Assembly (NCBI GenBank): GCA_903875045.1 | Contig: CAIQUS010000017.1 | Span: forward strand, 1 to 64,000 | Direction of reading: 5' to 3' | DNA: 64,000 nt | Origin: an uncultured Bacteroidales bacterium | Lineage (GTDB): Bacteria > Bacteroidota > Bacteroidia > Bacteroidales > FEN-979 | Shown here: one piece after another, positions 27,027 to 36,490 of the stretch | Layout of the letters: each line of letters starts with the position of its first letter | How positions within the stretch are numbered: position 1 is the stretch's first letter | Program-made: the position numbers and the translations under genes | Notes under the pieces: model-generated | Told to the model about the DNA's origin: nothing | The model's input: the letters and a program-made list of their open reading frames with translations, nothing else | Databases searched by the model: none

Positions 27027-29018
27027 ATGAATAGCGTGAAAGGAAAAGTTTTATTGCTTGTTATTGTACTTGTAACGTTTCTGTCGTCAACAGCCCAGGT
27101 TAGCAATGATGAAGTTCTCATGACCATTGCCGGTAAGCGGGTCTTTGTAAGTGAATTTTTAAATATCTATCAAAAAAATAATGTAAAAGGTGAGACGATC
27201 GATAAAAAATCGCTCGATGAATATCTCGATCTTTTTATCAATTTTAAACTTAAGGTTAAACAAGCCGAAGAACTTGGGCTTGACACAGTGACATCATTCA
27301 GAAATGAACTGAATGGCTATCGTGATCAGCTGGCAAAACCATACTTTACAGATGAAGCCACTCTTGACCGCCTGATAAAGGAGGCTTATGAACGCGAAAA
27401 AACAGATTTACGGGCAAGCCATATTTTTTTCCGGCTGAAGCCGGATGCCACCCCTGCCGACACTTTGGCGGCCTACAAAAACGCTGTTGCCGCCAGGGAA
27501 AAACTTTTAAAAGGTGCATCATTTGAGTCTGTTGCAGCTGAATTTTCGGAGGATCCGTCTGCTAAAGACCGTGAAGCCACACAACAGCATCCTTTTCTGA
27601 AAGGGAATAAAGGTGACCTGGGCTTTTTTGCTGTGTTTGACATGGTTTATGCCTTCGAAAACGGTGCATGGAGTACCGAGGCAGGTAAAGTTTCCAAACC
27701 TATCCGTACTGAATACGGGTATCACCTCATTAAAGTAACTGCACGTCGCCCCGCCCTTGGCAAGGTGACTGTTGCCCATCTCTTTCTGGCGATCCCCAAA
27801 AATGCAACTTCTGAGGACTCTGTCAGGGTGCAGAAACGAATCGACTCGATCTATACTAAACTGACTGGTGGTATTTCATTTGAAGATCTTGTAAAAACAT
27901 ATTCCGATGATAAGGGTTCGGCTGCAAAAGGGGGCGTACTGCCTGCTTTTGGTGTAAACCGAATGGTTCCCGAGTTTGTTGAAGCCATTTATTCGCTTAA
28001 CAATGTCGGAGATTACACAAAACCAATCCTCACCAGCTACGGCTGGCATATTGTAAAACTCATTGAACGGAAATCCCAGAAGCCTTTTGATGAAGAAAAA
28101 GTTGAATTGAAACAGCGGATCATGAAAGATAATCGTGGCGACCAAACGCGATTGGTGGTCGTTGCAAGGATCAGAAAGGAATACGGGGTTACTGAAAATC
28201 AGGAGGCAAAGAAGGCATTTTATGGTGTAGTGACCGACAGCATCTTTTTCGGGAAATGGAAATCTTCAGAGGCAGATAATCTAACAGGCATGATTTTTAA
28301 AATTGGCAATACCAACTTTCGCCAGAAAGATTTTGCCGATTACCTGGCCTCTACCCAGCGTAAACAGGAAAAACAGAATATCGGTGTCTATGTTGATAAG
28401 ATGTACGAAACTTTCCTTGATGAAAGTTTGTTGAAATGGGAAAATTCCCAGCTGGAACAAAAGTACCCGGAATTCAAAGCCCTGATGGGTGAATATCGGG
28501 ACGGTATCCTCCTTTTTGACCTGACAGATCAGAAAGTATGGTCGAAAGCCGTAAAGGATACCTTGGGATTGGCTGCCTTTTATCAGAATAATAAAAACAG
28601 CTACAAGTGGGATACCCGTCTTGATGCCAGTATTTATACCGTTAAGGATGTAAAAACGGTTCAAAAAGTTAAAAATTTTATTAAATCAGGGTTGTCTGAC
28701 AAAGATCTTCTGAAGGAGATCAATACAGATTCATTAAAAGTGCTTACGATTGAAAGTGGCAAATTTTCACGAAAAGAAAATAAACTGATCGATTCTATTC
28801 CCTGGACACCTGGTTTTTCTGCTGACATTATTGATAAGGGTACTACCGTTTTTGTAAATGTTCATAAGGTCTTGAAACCGGAAGTAAAGGAACTGAATGA
28901 CGCAAGGGGTCTTATCACGGCTGATTACCAGAATTATCTTGAAAAAGAGTGGATTGCAACCCTGAAAGCAAAGTATCCGGTTGAGGTAAACAAGTCTGTA
29001 CTTGCGAAAATAAAATAG
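27027..29018 (+). CDS. Periplasmic parvulin-type isomerase with two PpiC domains
   Basis: A 663-residue secreted protein (signal peptide to about residue 23). An N-terminal SurA-like helical region holds ISGEFLNIYQKNN-type sequence (SEFLNIYQKNNV). Two rotamase domains follow, one at about 130-235 (RASHIFFRLKP ... YGYHLIKV) and one at about 240-350 (TVAHLFLAIPK ... YGWHIVKL). The long C-terminal half has no clear domain. It probably helps outer-membrane proteins fold. It is the first of three folding-factor genes in tight order. Confidence 0.85.
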   Translation: MNSVKGKVLLLVIVLVTFLSSTAQVSNDEVLMTIAGKRVFVSEFLNIYQKNNVKGETIDKKSLDEYLDLFINFKLKVKQAEELGLDTVTSFRNELNGYRDQLAKPYFTDEATLDRLIKEAYEREKTDLRASHIFFRLKPDATPADTLAAYKNAVAAREKLLKGASFESVAAEFSEDPSAKDREATQQHPFLKGNKGDLGFFAVFDMVYAFENGAWSTEAGKVSKPIRTEYGYHLIKVTARRPALGKVTVAHLFLAIPKNATSEDSVRVQKRIDSIYTKLTGGISFEDLVKTYSDDKGSAAKGGVLPAFGVNRMVPEFVEAIYSLNNVGDYTKPILTSYGWHIVKLIERKSQKPFDEEKVELKQRIMKDNRGDQTRLVVVARIRKEYGVTENQEAKKAFYGVVTDSIFFGKWKSSEADNLTGMIFKIGNTNFRQKDFADYLASTQRKQEKQNIGVYVDKMYETFLDESLLKWENSQLEQKYPEFKALMGEYRDGILLFDLTDQKVWSKAVKDTLGLAAFYQNNKNSYKWDTRLDASIYTVKDVKTVQKVKNFIKSGLSDKDLLKEINTDSLKVLTIESGKFSRKENKLIDSIPWTPGFSADIIDKGTTVFVNVHKVLKPEVKELNDARGLITADYQNYLEKEWIATLKAKYPVEVNKSVLAKIK

Positions 29019-29024
29019 AACCCA

Positions 29025-29864
29025 TTGAACCGGCTACTCATCATCCTGCTGATCTTTGCTACCTCCTGCGCTACATTTTTCAAAAAAAAAAGCGAGCAGG
29101 TATTGGCCAGGGTATATGATGATTATCTTTACGAATCAGACCTGAAAGGGGTTGTTGCCCCCGGAACATTGCCCAAAGACAGTTTGCTGATCACCCGGAG
29201 TTACATTGAGAACTGGGTCCGGCAACAGCTAATCATCCAGCAGGCAGAGAAGAACCTTTCAAGTTCTCAAATGGACTTTTCGAAGCAACTCGAAAATTAT
29301 AAGAATTCGCTGACCATCTATGCTTATGAAAACGCTCTTGTCAGGCAAAATCTGGATACACTGATTACCGATGAGGAGACACAAAACTATTATGATGCCA
29401 ACCAGCAAAACTTTTTGTTAAAAGATAATATTGTCCAATTGCAATATGTAAAACTTCCTTTGAAATCAACAATGATCAAACAAGTAAAAAAATTGTTGAT
29501 TTCCGATGATCAGGATGACCGAAATAAACTGGCCGACCTGTGCGAAAAAAATGCGGCCGACTATTTTCTTGATAGTGACAACTGGTTGTTATTCAGTGAT
29601 GTGTTAAAACAAATCCCGGTTAAAACGTATAACCAGGAGGATTTTTTAAAGAACCATCGGGACCTCGATTATCAGGATTCCATGTACGTTTATCTCGTCC
29701 GCTTCAAGAATTTTAAAATTAAAGAGAGTGTTTCACCGTTGAATTTCGAAAAACAGCGCATCCGTGATATTATCCTGAACAAAAGAAAGATCGAGCTGAT
29801 CAGCCGTATGCAGGACGACATCTATACCAATGCCCAAAAGAAAAACGTTTTTGAGATATTTTAA
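29025..29864 (+). CDS. Putative lipoprotein related to SurA N-terminal region
   Basis: A 279-residue protein starting at a TTG six bases after the preceding stop. The short signal LLIILLIFATSC gives a lipobox with Cys at about 15. The helical body with SYIENWVRQQLIIQQAEKNL is like the chaperone domain of SurA/PpiC proteins, but I see no rotamase core. It probably works with its two neighbours as a membrane-anchored periplasmic chaperone. An ATG start is absent nearby, so the TTG is the best choice. Confidence 0.7.
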   Translation: MNRLLIILLIFATSCATFFKKKSEQVLARVYDDYLYESDLKGVVAPGTLPKDSLLITRSYIENWVRQQLIIQQAEKNLSSSQMDFSKQLENYKNSLTIYAYENALVRQNLDTLITDEETQNYYDANQQNFLLKDNIVQLQYVKLPLKSTMIKQVKKLLISDDQDDRNKLADLCEKNAADYFLDSDNWLLFSDVLKQIPVKTYNQEDFLKNHRDLDYQDSMYVYLVRFKNFKIKESVSPLNFEKQRIRDIILNKRKIELISRMQDDIYTNAQKKNVFEIF

Positions 29865-29889
29865 CGGAGACCGTGCCTAAACTATACCT

Positions 29890-31248
29890 ATGAAAGTCTT
29901 GCGATTTGTTCTGATTTTATTTTCGTTAACGGTTTATTTTTCAGGTTCCCTGCATGCCCAGGATCAGCGTGATACCATTATTGACGGAGTGGTTGGCATT
30001 GTTGGCGGGAACGTGATACTTAAATCGGATGTGGAGAACCAGTATTTGCAAATCCGCAGTCAGGGCAATATCCAGGGAACTGCCCCGGTGTTGAAATGTC
30101 AGATTTTCGAGAACCTCCTTTTTCAGAAACTGCTGCTTCACCAGGCTCAGGTTGACAGTATTACGGTGACCGATACCCAGGTTGAACTTGAAATGGACCG
30201 GCGGATGCGTTATTTTATTTCTCAGGCTGGTACACCCGACCGGTTAGAAGAGCATTTCGGAAAAACGCTGCTGGAAATAAAAAATGAACTTCGTGACGTG
30301 ATCAAGGAGCAAATGCTTACTGAGCAGGAACAGCAGAAAATTACCAAGGATGCCTCCATCACACCATCTGAGGTAAAAGCGTTTTATAAAAAAATCCCAA
30401 AAGACAGCATTCCGCTGATTAGTTCGGAGTTTGAGATCGGAATGATTATCAAGCAGCCCGCCATTGGCGACATTGAAAAGCAGGAAGCAAAAAATAAACT
30501 TAAGAATTTCAAGGAACGGGTTGCCAAGGGGGATGATTTCAGTACCCTGGCGGTGCTTTATTCTGAAGATCCGGGCTCGTCGAAGCAGGGTGGTGAACTT
30601 GGGATGTTCAAACGGGGCGAAATGCGTCCGGAATTTGAAGCAGCAGCGTTCAGGCTTAAACCTGGAGAAGTGTCTGAAATTGTCGAAACCGAAGATGGAT
30701 TCCATCTTATTCAGATGATTGAACGCAGGGGTGAGTATATCAATGTTCGTCACATCCTGTTACAGCCCAAGGTTTCGGCGGTTAACCTGAACAAAGCGAA
30801 AGCAACCCTCGACAGTGTTGCAGCGCTGATCATGAATAAAAAAATTACTTATGATGTTGCTGTTCTGAAATATTCTGATGATCCCGGTAAAAACAGCGGG
30901 GGCATGATGATTAACCCGGTGAGTGGCAACAGCAAATTTGAAGCCGGCCAGATTGATGCGAAAATTTTCTTTGTCATCGATAAACTAAAAACCGGAGAAG
31001 TATCTGCACCTGTTCTCATCAATGAACGAGGCAAACAGGACTATCGGATTTATTACCTCAAGGCCCGGACAAATCCGCATAAAGCAAATCTCGAAGAGGA
31101 TTATGCAAGGATACAGCAGTTAGCCCTTGAAAAGAAAAAACAGAATGTCATTGATGAATGGATCACCAATAAAATGAAGTCAACCTACATTTCCATCAAG
31201 AATGACTTCAGCAATTGTTCATTCCAGCGGAAATGGATTAAAAAATAA
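29890..31248 (+). CDS. surA: SurA-like periplasmic chaperone/isomerase
   Basis: A 452-residue protein with a signal peptide (to about residue 24, SLHAQD). The SurA N-domain has VDGVVGIVGGNVILKSDVE-like sequence (GVVGIVGGNVILKSDVENQ), followed by two rotamase domains: one around 180-275 (SEFEIGMIIKQP ... EDGFHLIQMIE) and one around 285-390 (NVRHILLQPK). It guides outer-membrane beta-barrel proteins through the periplasm. The MoxR gene starts eight bases later. Confidence 0.88.
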   Translation: MKVLRFVLILFSLTVYFSGSLHAQDQRDTIIDGVVGIVGGNVILKSDVENQYLQIRSQGNIQGTAPVLKCQIFENLLFQKLLLHQAQVDSITVTDTQVELEMDRRMRYFISQAGTPDRLEEHFGKTLLEIKNELRDVIKEQMLTEQEQQKITKDASITPSEVKAFYKKIPKDSIPLISSEFEIGMIIKQPAIGDIEKQEAKNKLKNFKERVAKGDDFSTLAVLYSEDPGSSKQGGELGMFKRGEMRPEFEAAAFRLKPGEVSEIVETEDGFHLIQMIERRGEYINVRHILLQPKVSAVNLNKAKATLDSVAALIMNKKITYDVAVLKYSDDPGKNSGGMMINPVSGNSKFEAGQIDAKIFFVIDKLKTGEVSAPVLINERGKQDYRIYYLKARTNPHKANLEEDYARIQQLALEKKKQNVIDEWITNKMKSTYISIKNDFSNCSFQRKWIKK

Positions 31249-31256
31249 ATCGCAAT

Positions 31257-32234
31257 ATGATGCAGTATTCGTCAGATGTTGAAGCAGTAGATGCACTTGT
31301 TGAAAAATATAAGCTGTTAAAATCAGAAATAGCGAAGGTAATCGTCGGGCAGGATGAGGTTGTGAAAAATCTGTTGATTTCTATCTTCTGCAAGGGGCAC
31401 TGCCTGCTTGTTGGTGTTCCCGGATTGGCTAAAACGCTGATGGTAAATACGTTATCGAAAGCACTTGGTCTCAGTTATAACCGAATTCAATTCACACCTG
31501 ACCTGATGCCTTCTGACATCATTGGTACAGAAATTCTGGATGAAAATCGCCATTTCCGGTTTATCAAAGGGCCTGTTTTTGCAAACATCATCCTGGCAGA
31601 TGAGATCAACCGTACACCTCCTAAAACTCAATCGGCATTGCTCGAAGCCATGCAGGAAAAGGCAGTAACGGTTGCGGGTACGAGTTATCACCTTGTGGAA
31701 CCCTTTTTCGTTCTTGCCACCCAGAACCCCATTGAACAGGAGGGAACATATCCTTTGCCCGAAGCGCAACTCGATCGTTTTATGTTTAACATCTGGCTCG
31801 ATTATCCTTCATTTGAGGAGGAGATCAGGATTGTTAAAGCAACCACCAGTGAAAAAACGGTTACCCCTTCCATTGTATTGTCAGGAGAGGAAATTCTCTT
31901 TTTTCAGAATCTCATCCGGAAAATACCCGTGCCCGATAATGTATTTCAGTTTGCCGTCAACCTGGTATCGTCTACCCGGCCAAAGACCACCAAAGCCAAT
32001 GAATGGGCCAATGAATACCTTACATGGGGAGCAGGACCGAGGGCATCCCAGTATCTGATTCTCGGGGCGAAATGCCATGCGGTACTCAATGGTAAATACT
32101 CGCCTGATATTGAAGATGTGAGGGCAGTTGCCACCTCTGTCCTCAGGCACCGCATTGTACGAAACTATAAGGCGGAGGCTGAGGGAATAAGCGTTGAAGA
32201 TATCATCCATCACTTTTTAAAAATACTGGCATGA
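31257..32234 (+). CDS. MoxR-family AAA+ ATPase
   Basis: A 325-residue AAA+ protein with Walker A GVPGLAKT, Walker B ILADEINRTPPKTQ, and sensor ATQNPIEQEGTYPLPEAQLDRF. MoxR proteins act as chaperones for metal insertion or complex assembly and are usually followed by DUF58 and VWA-domain genes. Here the next gene is pstS, whose ATG overlaps the MoxR stop by four bases. Two adjacent ATGs (31257, 31260) are possible starts. Confidence 0.9.
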   Translation: MMQYSSDVEAVDALVEKYKLLKSEIAKVIVGQDEVVKNLLISIFCKGHCLLVGVPGLAKTLMVNTLSKALGLSYNRIQFTPDLMPSDIIGTEILDENRHFRFIKGPVFANIILADEINRTPPKTQSALLEAMQEKAVTVAGTSYHLVEPFFVLATQNPIEQEGTYPLPEAQLDRFMFNIWLDYPSFEEEIRIVKATTSEKTVTPSIVLSGEEILFFQNLIRKIPVPDNVFQFAVNLVSSTRPKTTKANEWANEYLTWGAGPRASQYLILGAKCHAVLNGKYSPDIEDVRAVATSVLRHRIVRNYKAEAEGISVEDIIHHFLKILA

Positions 32235-33217
32235 GTTTGAAAAATCTGATTCCATCCATTGTGCTTATTTCCGGTTTGTTATTGCTTACCGGACTTTCCT
32301 CCTGCAACCAGTCGGGGAGTAATAATAAAGGCCCTGACGGCGATACCCTGAAGGGAAAAATAACCCTCTCGGGGGCCTTTGCCCTCTATCCGCTGGCTGT
32401 AAAATGGGCAGAGGAATTTCAAAAGTTACATCCGAATGTAACTGTGAATGTATCTGCCGGTGGCGCAGGCAAAGGGATGACAGATGCCCTGTCTAAAATG
32501 GTTGACCTTGGTATGTATTCAAAATCTGTCAGTCCTGAGGAACAAGCCAAGGGTGCATGGTGGATTGCTGTTGCAAAGGATGCAGTTTTGCCGACTGTTA
32601 ACGCACATAATCCGGTTTTAGCTGACCTGAAGAAAAAGGGGTTGACCCGGCAAAAATTCTATGATATTTTTATCAGTGGTAGCATCAAAACGTGGGGTCA
32701 GGCTATTGGAAATAACTCCAAGGTTGAAATGCAGGCTTTTACACGATCCGATGCCTGTGGTGCAGCTGATATGTGGGCGAAATACCTGAATGGGAAAAAG
32801 CAGGAAGATCTGTTGGGGCTTGGGGTAAATGGCGATCCGGGGGTGGCAGATGCAGTAAGGCGGACACCAGAAGGAGTAGGTTATAACAATCTGGGTTTTA
32901 TATATGAAATGAGTACCCGGAAAATATATGCCGGTTTGGATGTTATTCCAATTGATCTGAATGAAAATGGCATGATAGACCCGGATGAGAATTTTTATGG
33001 AAATATGGACATGGTGATGAAGGCCATCAATGATGGAAAATACCCGTCGCCACCTGCACGTGATCTCTATTTCGTTTCGGGAGGAAAACCTTCGAACAAC
33101 CTGGTTAAACTTTTTTTGAATTGGATACTAGCCGATGGGCAAAAGTATGTCAACGAAGCCGGATATGTTACGATTAAACCTGCACAGATTGTTACAGAAT
33201 TGCAAAAGTTAGACTGA
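32231..33217 (+). CDS. pstS: Phosphate ABC transporter substrate-binding lipoprotein
   Basis: A 328-residue protein with a lipoprotein signal ending LTGLSSC (Cys25). The PBP-like domain has GKITLSGAFALYPLAVKWAEEF, VNVSAGGAGKGMTDAL and TRSDACGAADMW, which match PstS-type anion-binding segments. It captures phosphate in the periplasm for PstCAB. The overlap of four bases with the MoxR gene indicates co-translation. Confidence 0.87.
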   Translation: MSLKNLIPSIVLISGLLLLTGLSSCNQSGSNNKGPDGDTLKGKITLSGAFALYPLAVKWAEEFQKLHPNVTVNVSAGGAGKGMTDALSKMVDLGMYSKSVSPEEQAKGAWWIAVAKDAVLPTVNAHNPVLADLKKKGLTRQKFYDIFISGSIKTWGQAIGNNSKVEMQAFTRSDACGAADMWAKYLNGKKQEDLLGLGVNGDPGVADAVRRTPEGVGYNNLGFIYEMSTRKIYAGLDVIPIDLNENGMIDPDENFYGNMDMVMKAINDGKYPSPPARDLYFVSGGKPSNNLVKLFLNWILADGQKYVNEAGYVTIKPAQIVTELQKLD

Positions 33218-33218
33218 A

Positions 33219-34109
33219 ATGTACCTGCTTAACCGGAAACAGCGCCATGCCGTAAATTATACATGGATGATCATCAGTCTGTTGCTGGTCGCTTTTTTGC
33301 CTTTTCTCCTTTTTGTCGGACTTTACATCAAATCAGTTCTGCTTATCCATGACTATTCACTGGTTGACCTGATTTTTTCCAAAACATGGAAGCCGGCCAG
33401 CGGTCAGTTCGGGTTTTATCCCTTCATCGTTGGTTCGATATGGGTAACCCTGATAGCCATGCTCATAACCGCACCCATTTGCCTGCTGACAGCAATATAC
33501 GTTACCCAATATACGAAGAAGTACATCCTTCGGATCATGCATCCTGCCATTGATATTCTTGCCGGGCTTCCATCGGTGGTGTACGGGCTTTGGGGAATTT
33601 TGGTCATTGTTCCGTTTATTTCACGGTATCTTGGGCCATGGTTGGATATTAAAACAATGGGTTATAGTATCCTTGCCGCATCTTTTGTGCTGTCAATCAT
33701 GATCATTCCGTTTGTTTTGAACATCCTGATTGAGATTTTCAGGGCAATCCCCATGGAGTTGAAGGAAGCGGCCCTATCCCTGGGAGCCACACAATGGCAA
33801 ACAATCAAACATGTACTTGTGAAAAAAGCACTTCCCGGCATCATTGCAGCTTTTGGCTTTGGTTTGGCCCGGGCATTTGGTGAAACCATGGCTGTGCTGA
33901 TGGTGGTTGGGAATGTTGTAAGGCTGCCAAAAAGTGTGTTTGATCCCGGCTATACTTTACCTGCCCTGATTGCCAACAACTATGGGGAGATGCTGTCGAT
34001 TCCGAAATATGATGCTGCATTAATGTTTGCAGCATTGTTACTGCTGGCTGTTTCACTTTTTTTTAACCTGGTCATGCACTTTTTTATTGTGCGGTTTAAC
34101 AAATATTAG
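33219..34109 (+). CDS. pstC: Phosphate ABC transporter permease PstC
   Basis: A 296-residue inner-membrane permease with about six membrane segments. The transport signature EAALSLGATQWQTIKHVLVKKALPGI, the cytoplasmic EAA loop that contacts the ATPase, is intact, as is FGLARAFGETMAVLMVVGN. It begins one base after the pstS stop and is followed closely by pstA. Confidence 0.9.
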   Translation: MYLLNRKQRHAVNYTWMIISLLLVAFLPFLLFVGLYIKSVLLIHDYSLVDLIFSKTWKPASGQFGFYPFIVGSIWVTLIAMLITAPICLLTAIYVTQYTKKYILRIMHPAIDILAGLPSVVYGLWGILVIVPFISRYLGPWLDIKTMGYSILAASFVLSIMIIPFVLNILIEIFRAIPMELKEAALSLGATQWQTIKHVLVKKALPGIIAAFGFGLARAFGETMAVLMVVGNVVRLPKSVFDPGYTLPALIANNYGEMLSIPKYDAALMFAALLLLAVSLFFNLVMHFFIVRFNKY

Positions 34110-34111
34110 CG

Positions 34112-34969
34112 TTGACAAGAGGACAGAAAATAGAGGAGAAAATATTCAAGATGCTGATGGCTTTTGCGACCTTCTTTATTCTTGCCATTCTCGCCATTAT
34201 CATATACAGTATTTTTGAAAAGGGGATCAGGTCAATTTCCTGGGAAATGCTGACCCAAATCCCCCAGGGAGGATATTATTATGGAAAAGGAGGGGGTATA
34301 CTGAATGCCATCCTGGGTTCGCTGGCACTTGCATCAGGTGCAACGATGCTGGCTTTCGTTATCGGGATGCCTGTTGCGCTTTATCTCAATGTTTTCCTGA
34401 TCAGGCATAAAAAAGTCATTGATATTTTCCGGTTTCTGCTTGACCTGGTTTGGGGCATCCCTTCAATTGTTTATGGCGCTTTTGGATTTTCCCTGATGAT
34501 TTTCTTTGGTCTGCAAACATCATTGCTTGCGGGGATTCTTACGGTTACACTATTTATCCTGCCCATCATGATCCGGTCGATGGATGAAATCCTGCGTACG
34601 GTACCGATTGGGCTTCAGGAGGCAGCCTATTCCCTTGGTTCCAATAAATCGGAAATTGCCTTTAAAATATTTACACGTCAATCATTTTCAGGCATCATTA
34701 CGGCAGTTTTACTTTCATTTGGTCGTGGAATTGGTGATGCAGCGGCTGTATTATTCACAGCCGGCTATACGGATCACCTTCCCAATGGCTTGCTTGAACC
34801 AGTTGCCACACTTCCGTTGTCAATTTTCTTTCAGCTTTCCTCACCGGTACCCGAGGTACAAAACCGGGCTTATGCTTCAGCATTGGTGTTGACCCTGATC
34901 ATATTAATCGTAAGTTTGTTTTCCCGGGGAGTTGGTAAACGGTATCACAAAACAAAAATCAATTTTTAG
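34112..34969 (+). CDS. pstA: Phosphate ABC transporter permease PstA
   Basis: A 285-residue inner-membrane permease; the EAA loop is EAAYSLGSNKSEIAFKIFTRQ and the following GRGIGDAAAVLFTAGY is typical of PstA. The start used is a TTG two bases after the pstC stop; the ATG at 34151 would remove the short cytoplasmic N-terminus. Partner of PstC in the phosphate channel. Confidence 0.88.
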   Translation: MTRGQKIEEKIFKMLMAFATFFILAILAIIIYSIFEKGIRSISWEMLTQIPQGGYYYGKGGGILNAILGSLALASGATMLAFVIGMPVALYLNVFLIRHKKVIDIFRFLLDLVWGIPSIVYGAFGFSLMIFFGLQTSLLAGILTVTLFILPIMIRSMDEILRTVPIGLQEAAYSLGSNKSEIAFKIFTRQSFSGIITAVLLSFGRGIGDAAAVLFTAGYTDHLPNGLLEPVATLPLSIFFQLSSPVPEVQNRAYASALVLTLIILIVSLFSRGVGKRYHKTKINF

Positions 34970-34981
34970 CCTGAATATCGG

Positions 34982-35743
34982 ATGGATCAAAATACAAAAA
35001 TAGAGATCAGGGATTTAAATGTGTTTGCAGGGAAAACCCAAATTCTGAAGAATATCAACATTGATATTCCAAAAAACAAGATTACTGTTATCCTGGGTCC
35101 ATCGGGATGCGGAAAAACCACGTTACTGAAATGCCTGAACAGGCTCACGGATCTCTATCCCGAACTGAAGGTGAGTGGCAAGATCATGATCGATGACAAC
35201 AACATCCTGGCTGCAAAGGAAGATATATACAAACTCCGGCAACAAATGGGGCTGTTGTCTCAACGGCCTTATCCTTTGCCCATGACCATTTACAATAATA
35301 TTTCTTATGCATTGAAACTTAGGGGAATAAGAAACAGGAGAGAGACACATAAGCTGGTCATGCATTATTTGCAGCAAGCCAACCTCTGGGACGAGATCAG
35401 GACCCGTTTGCGTGAACCGGCATCGCGCCTGTCCATCGGTCAGCAGCAGCGGCTGTGTCTTGCCAGGGGTTTGGCTGTGAATCCGGAAATTATACTTGCC
35501 GATGAACCAACTTCAGCGCTGGATCCCATTTCAAGCCAATTCATTGAAGAGACTTTTGTAAAGCTGAAGCACGATTATACCATTGTGCTGGTAACACATG
35601 TGTTGCGGCAGGCGAAGCGTATCGCCGACAATGTTGTATTCATGTACCTTGGGGATGTAATTGAGCAGGGAAGTGTAGAGGAGGTATTCGGCAATCCAAA
35701 AATGGAAAAGACAAAACTTTATCTTGGCGGAACGTTTAATTAA
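34982..35743 (+). CDS. pstB: Phosphate ABC transporter ATP-binding protein
   Basis: A 253-residue ATPase with Walker A GPSGCGKT, the Q-loop region QQMGLLSQRPYPLPMTIYNNI, signature LSIGQQQRL and Walker B ILADEPTSALDP. LSIGQQQRL with Ile-Gly and PYPLPMTIYNNI are characteristic of PstB. It ends the pstSCAB set; phoU, often next, is not present here. Confidence 0.92.
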   Translation: MDQNTKIEIRDLNVFAGKTQILKNINIDIPKNKITVILGPSGCGKTTLLKCLNRLTDLYPELKVSGKIMIDDNNILAAKEDIYKLRQQMGLLSQRPYPLPMTIYNNISYALKLRGIRNRRETHKLVMHYLQQANLWDEIRTRLREPASRLSIGQQQRLCLARGLAVNPEIILADEPTSALDPISSQFIEETFVKLKHDYTIVLVTHVLRQAKRIADNVVFMYLGDVIEQGSVEEVFGNPKMEKTKLYLGGTFN

Positions 35744-35803
35744 ATACATTCACAGTAAAATTATCTTTATTTTTATCGCTGGAATTAATCTCCCATTTAT
35801 TGG

Positions 35804-36490
35804 ATGGATACAGAAGAAAAAATATTTGAATTGACCTTTCTGCAAAAGATCGTCCTGCTTGCACTGGATGATAAGGGCTGGTTTGGTTCGTCGGAACATA
35901 AAATTAAATTCGGGCTGGTCGGAGCAATACTTTTTGAATTACATCAACACGGCAGGATCAGGTTTGACAATGATGAAGTAGTGGTTGTCAATGCGAAATC
36001 CACAGATGATGTGATATTGGACAGGGTACTCAATCTCATCAAGACATCAAAAAAACCGCACAACCTTCGTTCCTGGATTCAACGCATTGTATATAAGAAA
36101 CTTCTTCTCAGGAAAACCGTTTTAAAACAATTGATCCAGCACAAGGTAATCGGAAGGGAAGAGTATAGTTTGATGGTGGTTTTTTATCAAACGAAGTTTC
36201 CGCTCATCGATACCGAATTAAAGCGCAAACTCAAGGAGCAGATTTGTGAAAATATCGTTTCCGGCAAATCCCTGGCTGGTCAGGAACTCATGTTGCTGGT
36301 AGTGATGAACAACTGTAAAATGGTCAGGAAAAACTTCGATGGTTATATTCAGTACATTAAGTTACGAGGCCGGATCAATGAAATTACGCAGTTTAAAAAC
36401 CCCGCAAATGAAACCGAAGAGGTGATTAAACTATTGCAAACCTCCATTTCAAGGGCAATCATGGCTTCCAACGTTTCACTTCACGTATAA
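35804..36490 (+). CDS. GPP34 (GOLPH3-like) family protein
   Basis: A 228-residue helical protein of the GPP34 family, bacterial relatives of the eukaryotic phosphoinositide-binding protein GOLPH3. It opens with ELTFLQKIVLLALDDKGW, then GAILFELHQHGRIRFDNDEVVVV and KKLLLRKTVLKQLIQHKVI, all typical. Function in bacteria is not established; membrane lipid binding is likely. A TATCTTTA sequence 42 bases upstream is close to the promoter consensus. Its end overlaps the convergent radical SAM gene by ten bases. Confidence 0.82.
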   Translation: MDTEEKIFELTFLQKIVLLALDDKGWFGSSEHKIKFGLVGAILFELHQHGRIRFDNDEVVVVNAKSTDDVILDRVLNLIKTSKKPHNLRSWIQRIVYKKLLLRKTVLKQLIQHKVIGREEYSLMVVFYQTKFPLIDTELKRKLKEQICENIVSGKSLAGQELMLLVVMNNCKMVRKNFDGYIQYIKLRGRINEITQFKNPANETEEVIKLLQTSISRAIMASNVSLHV

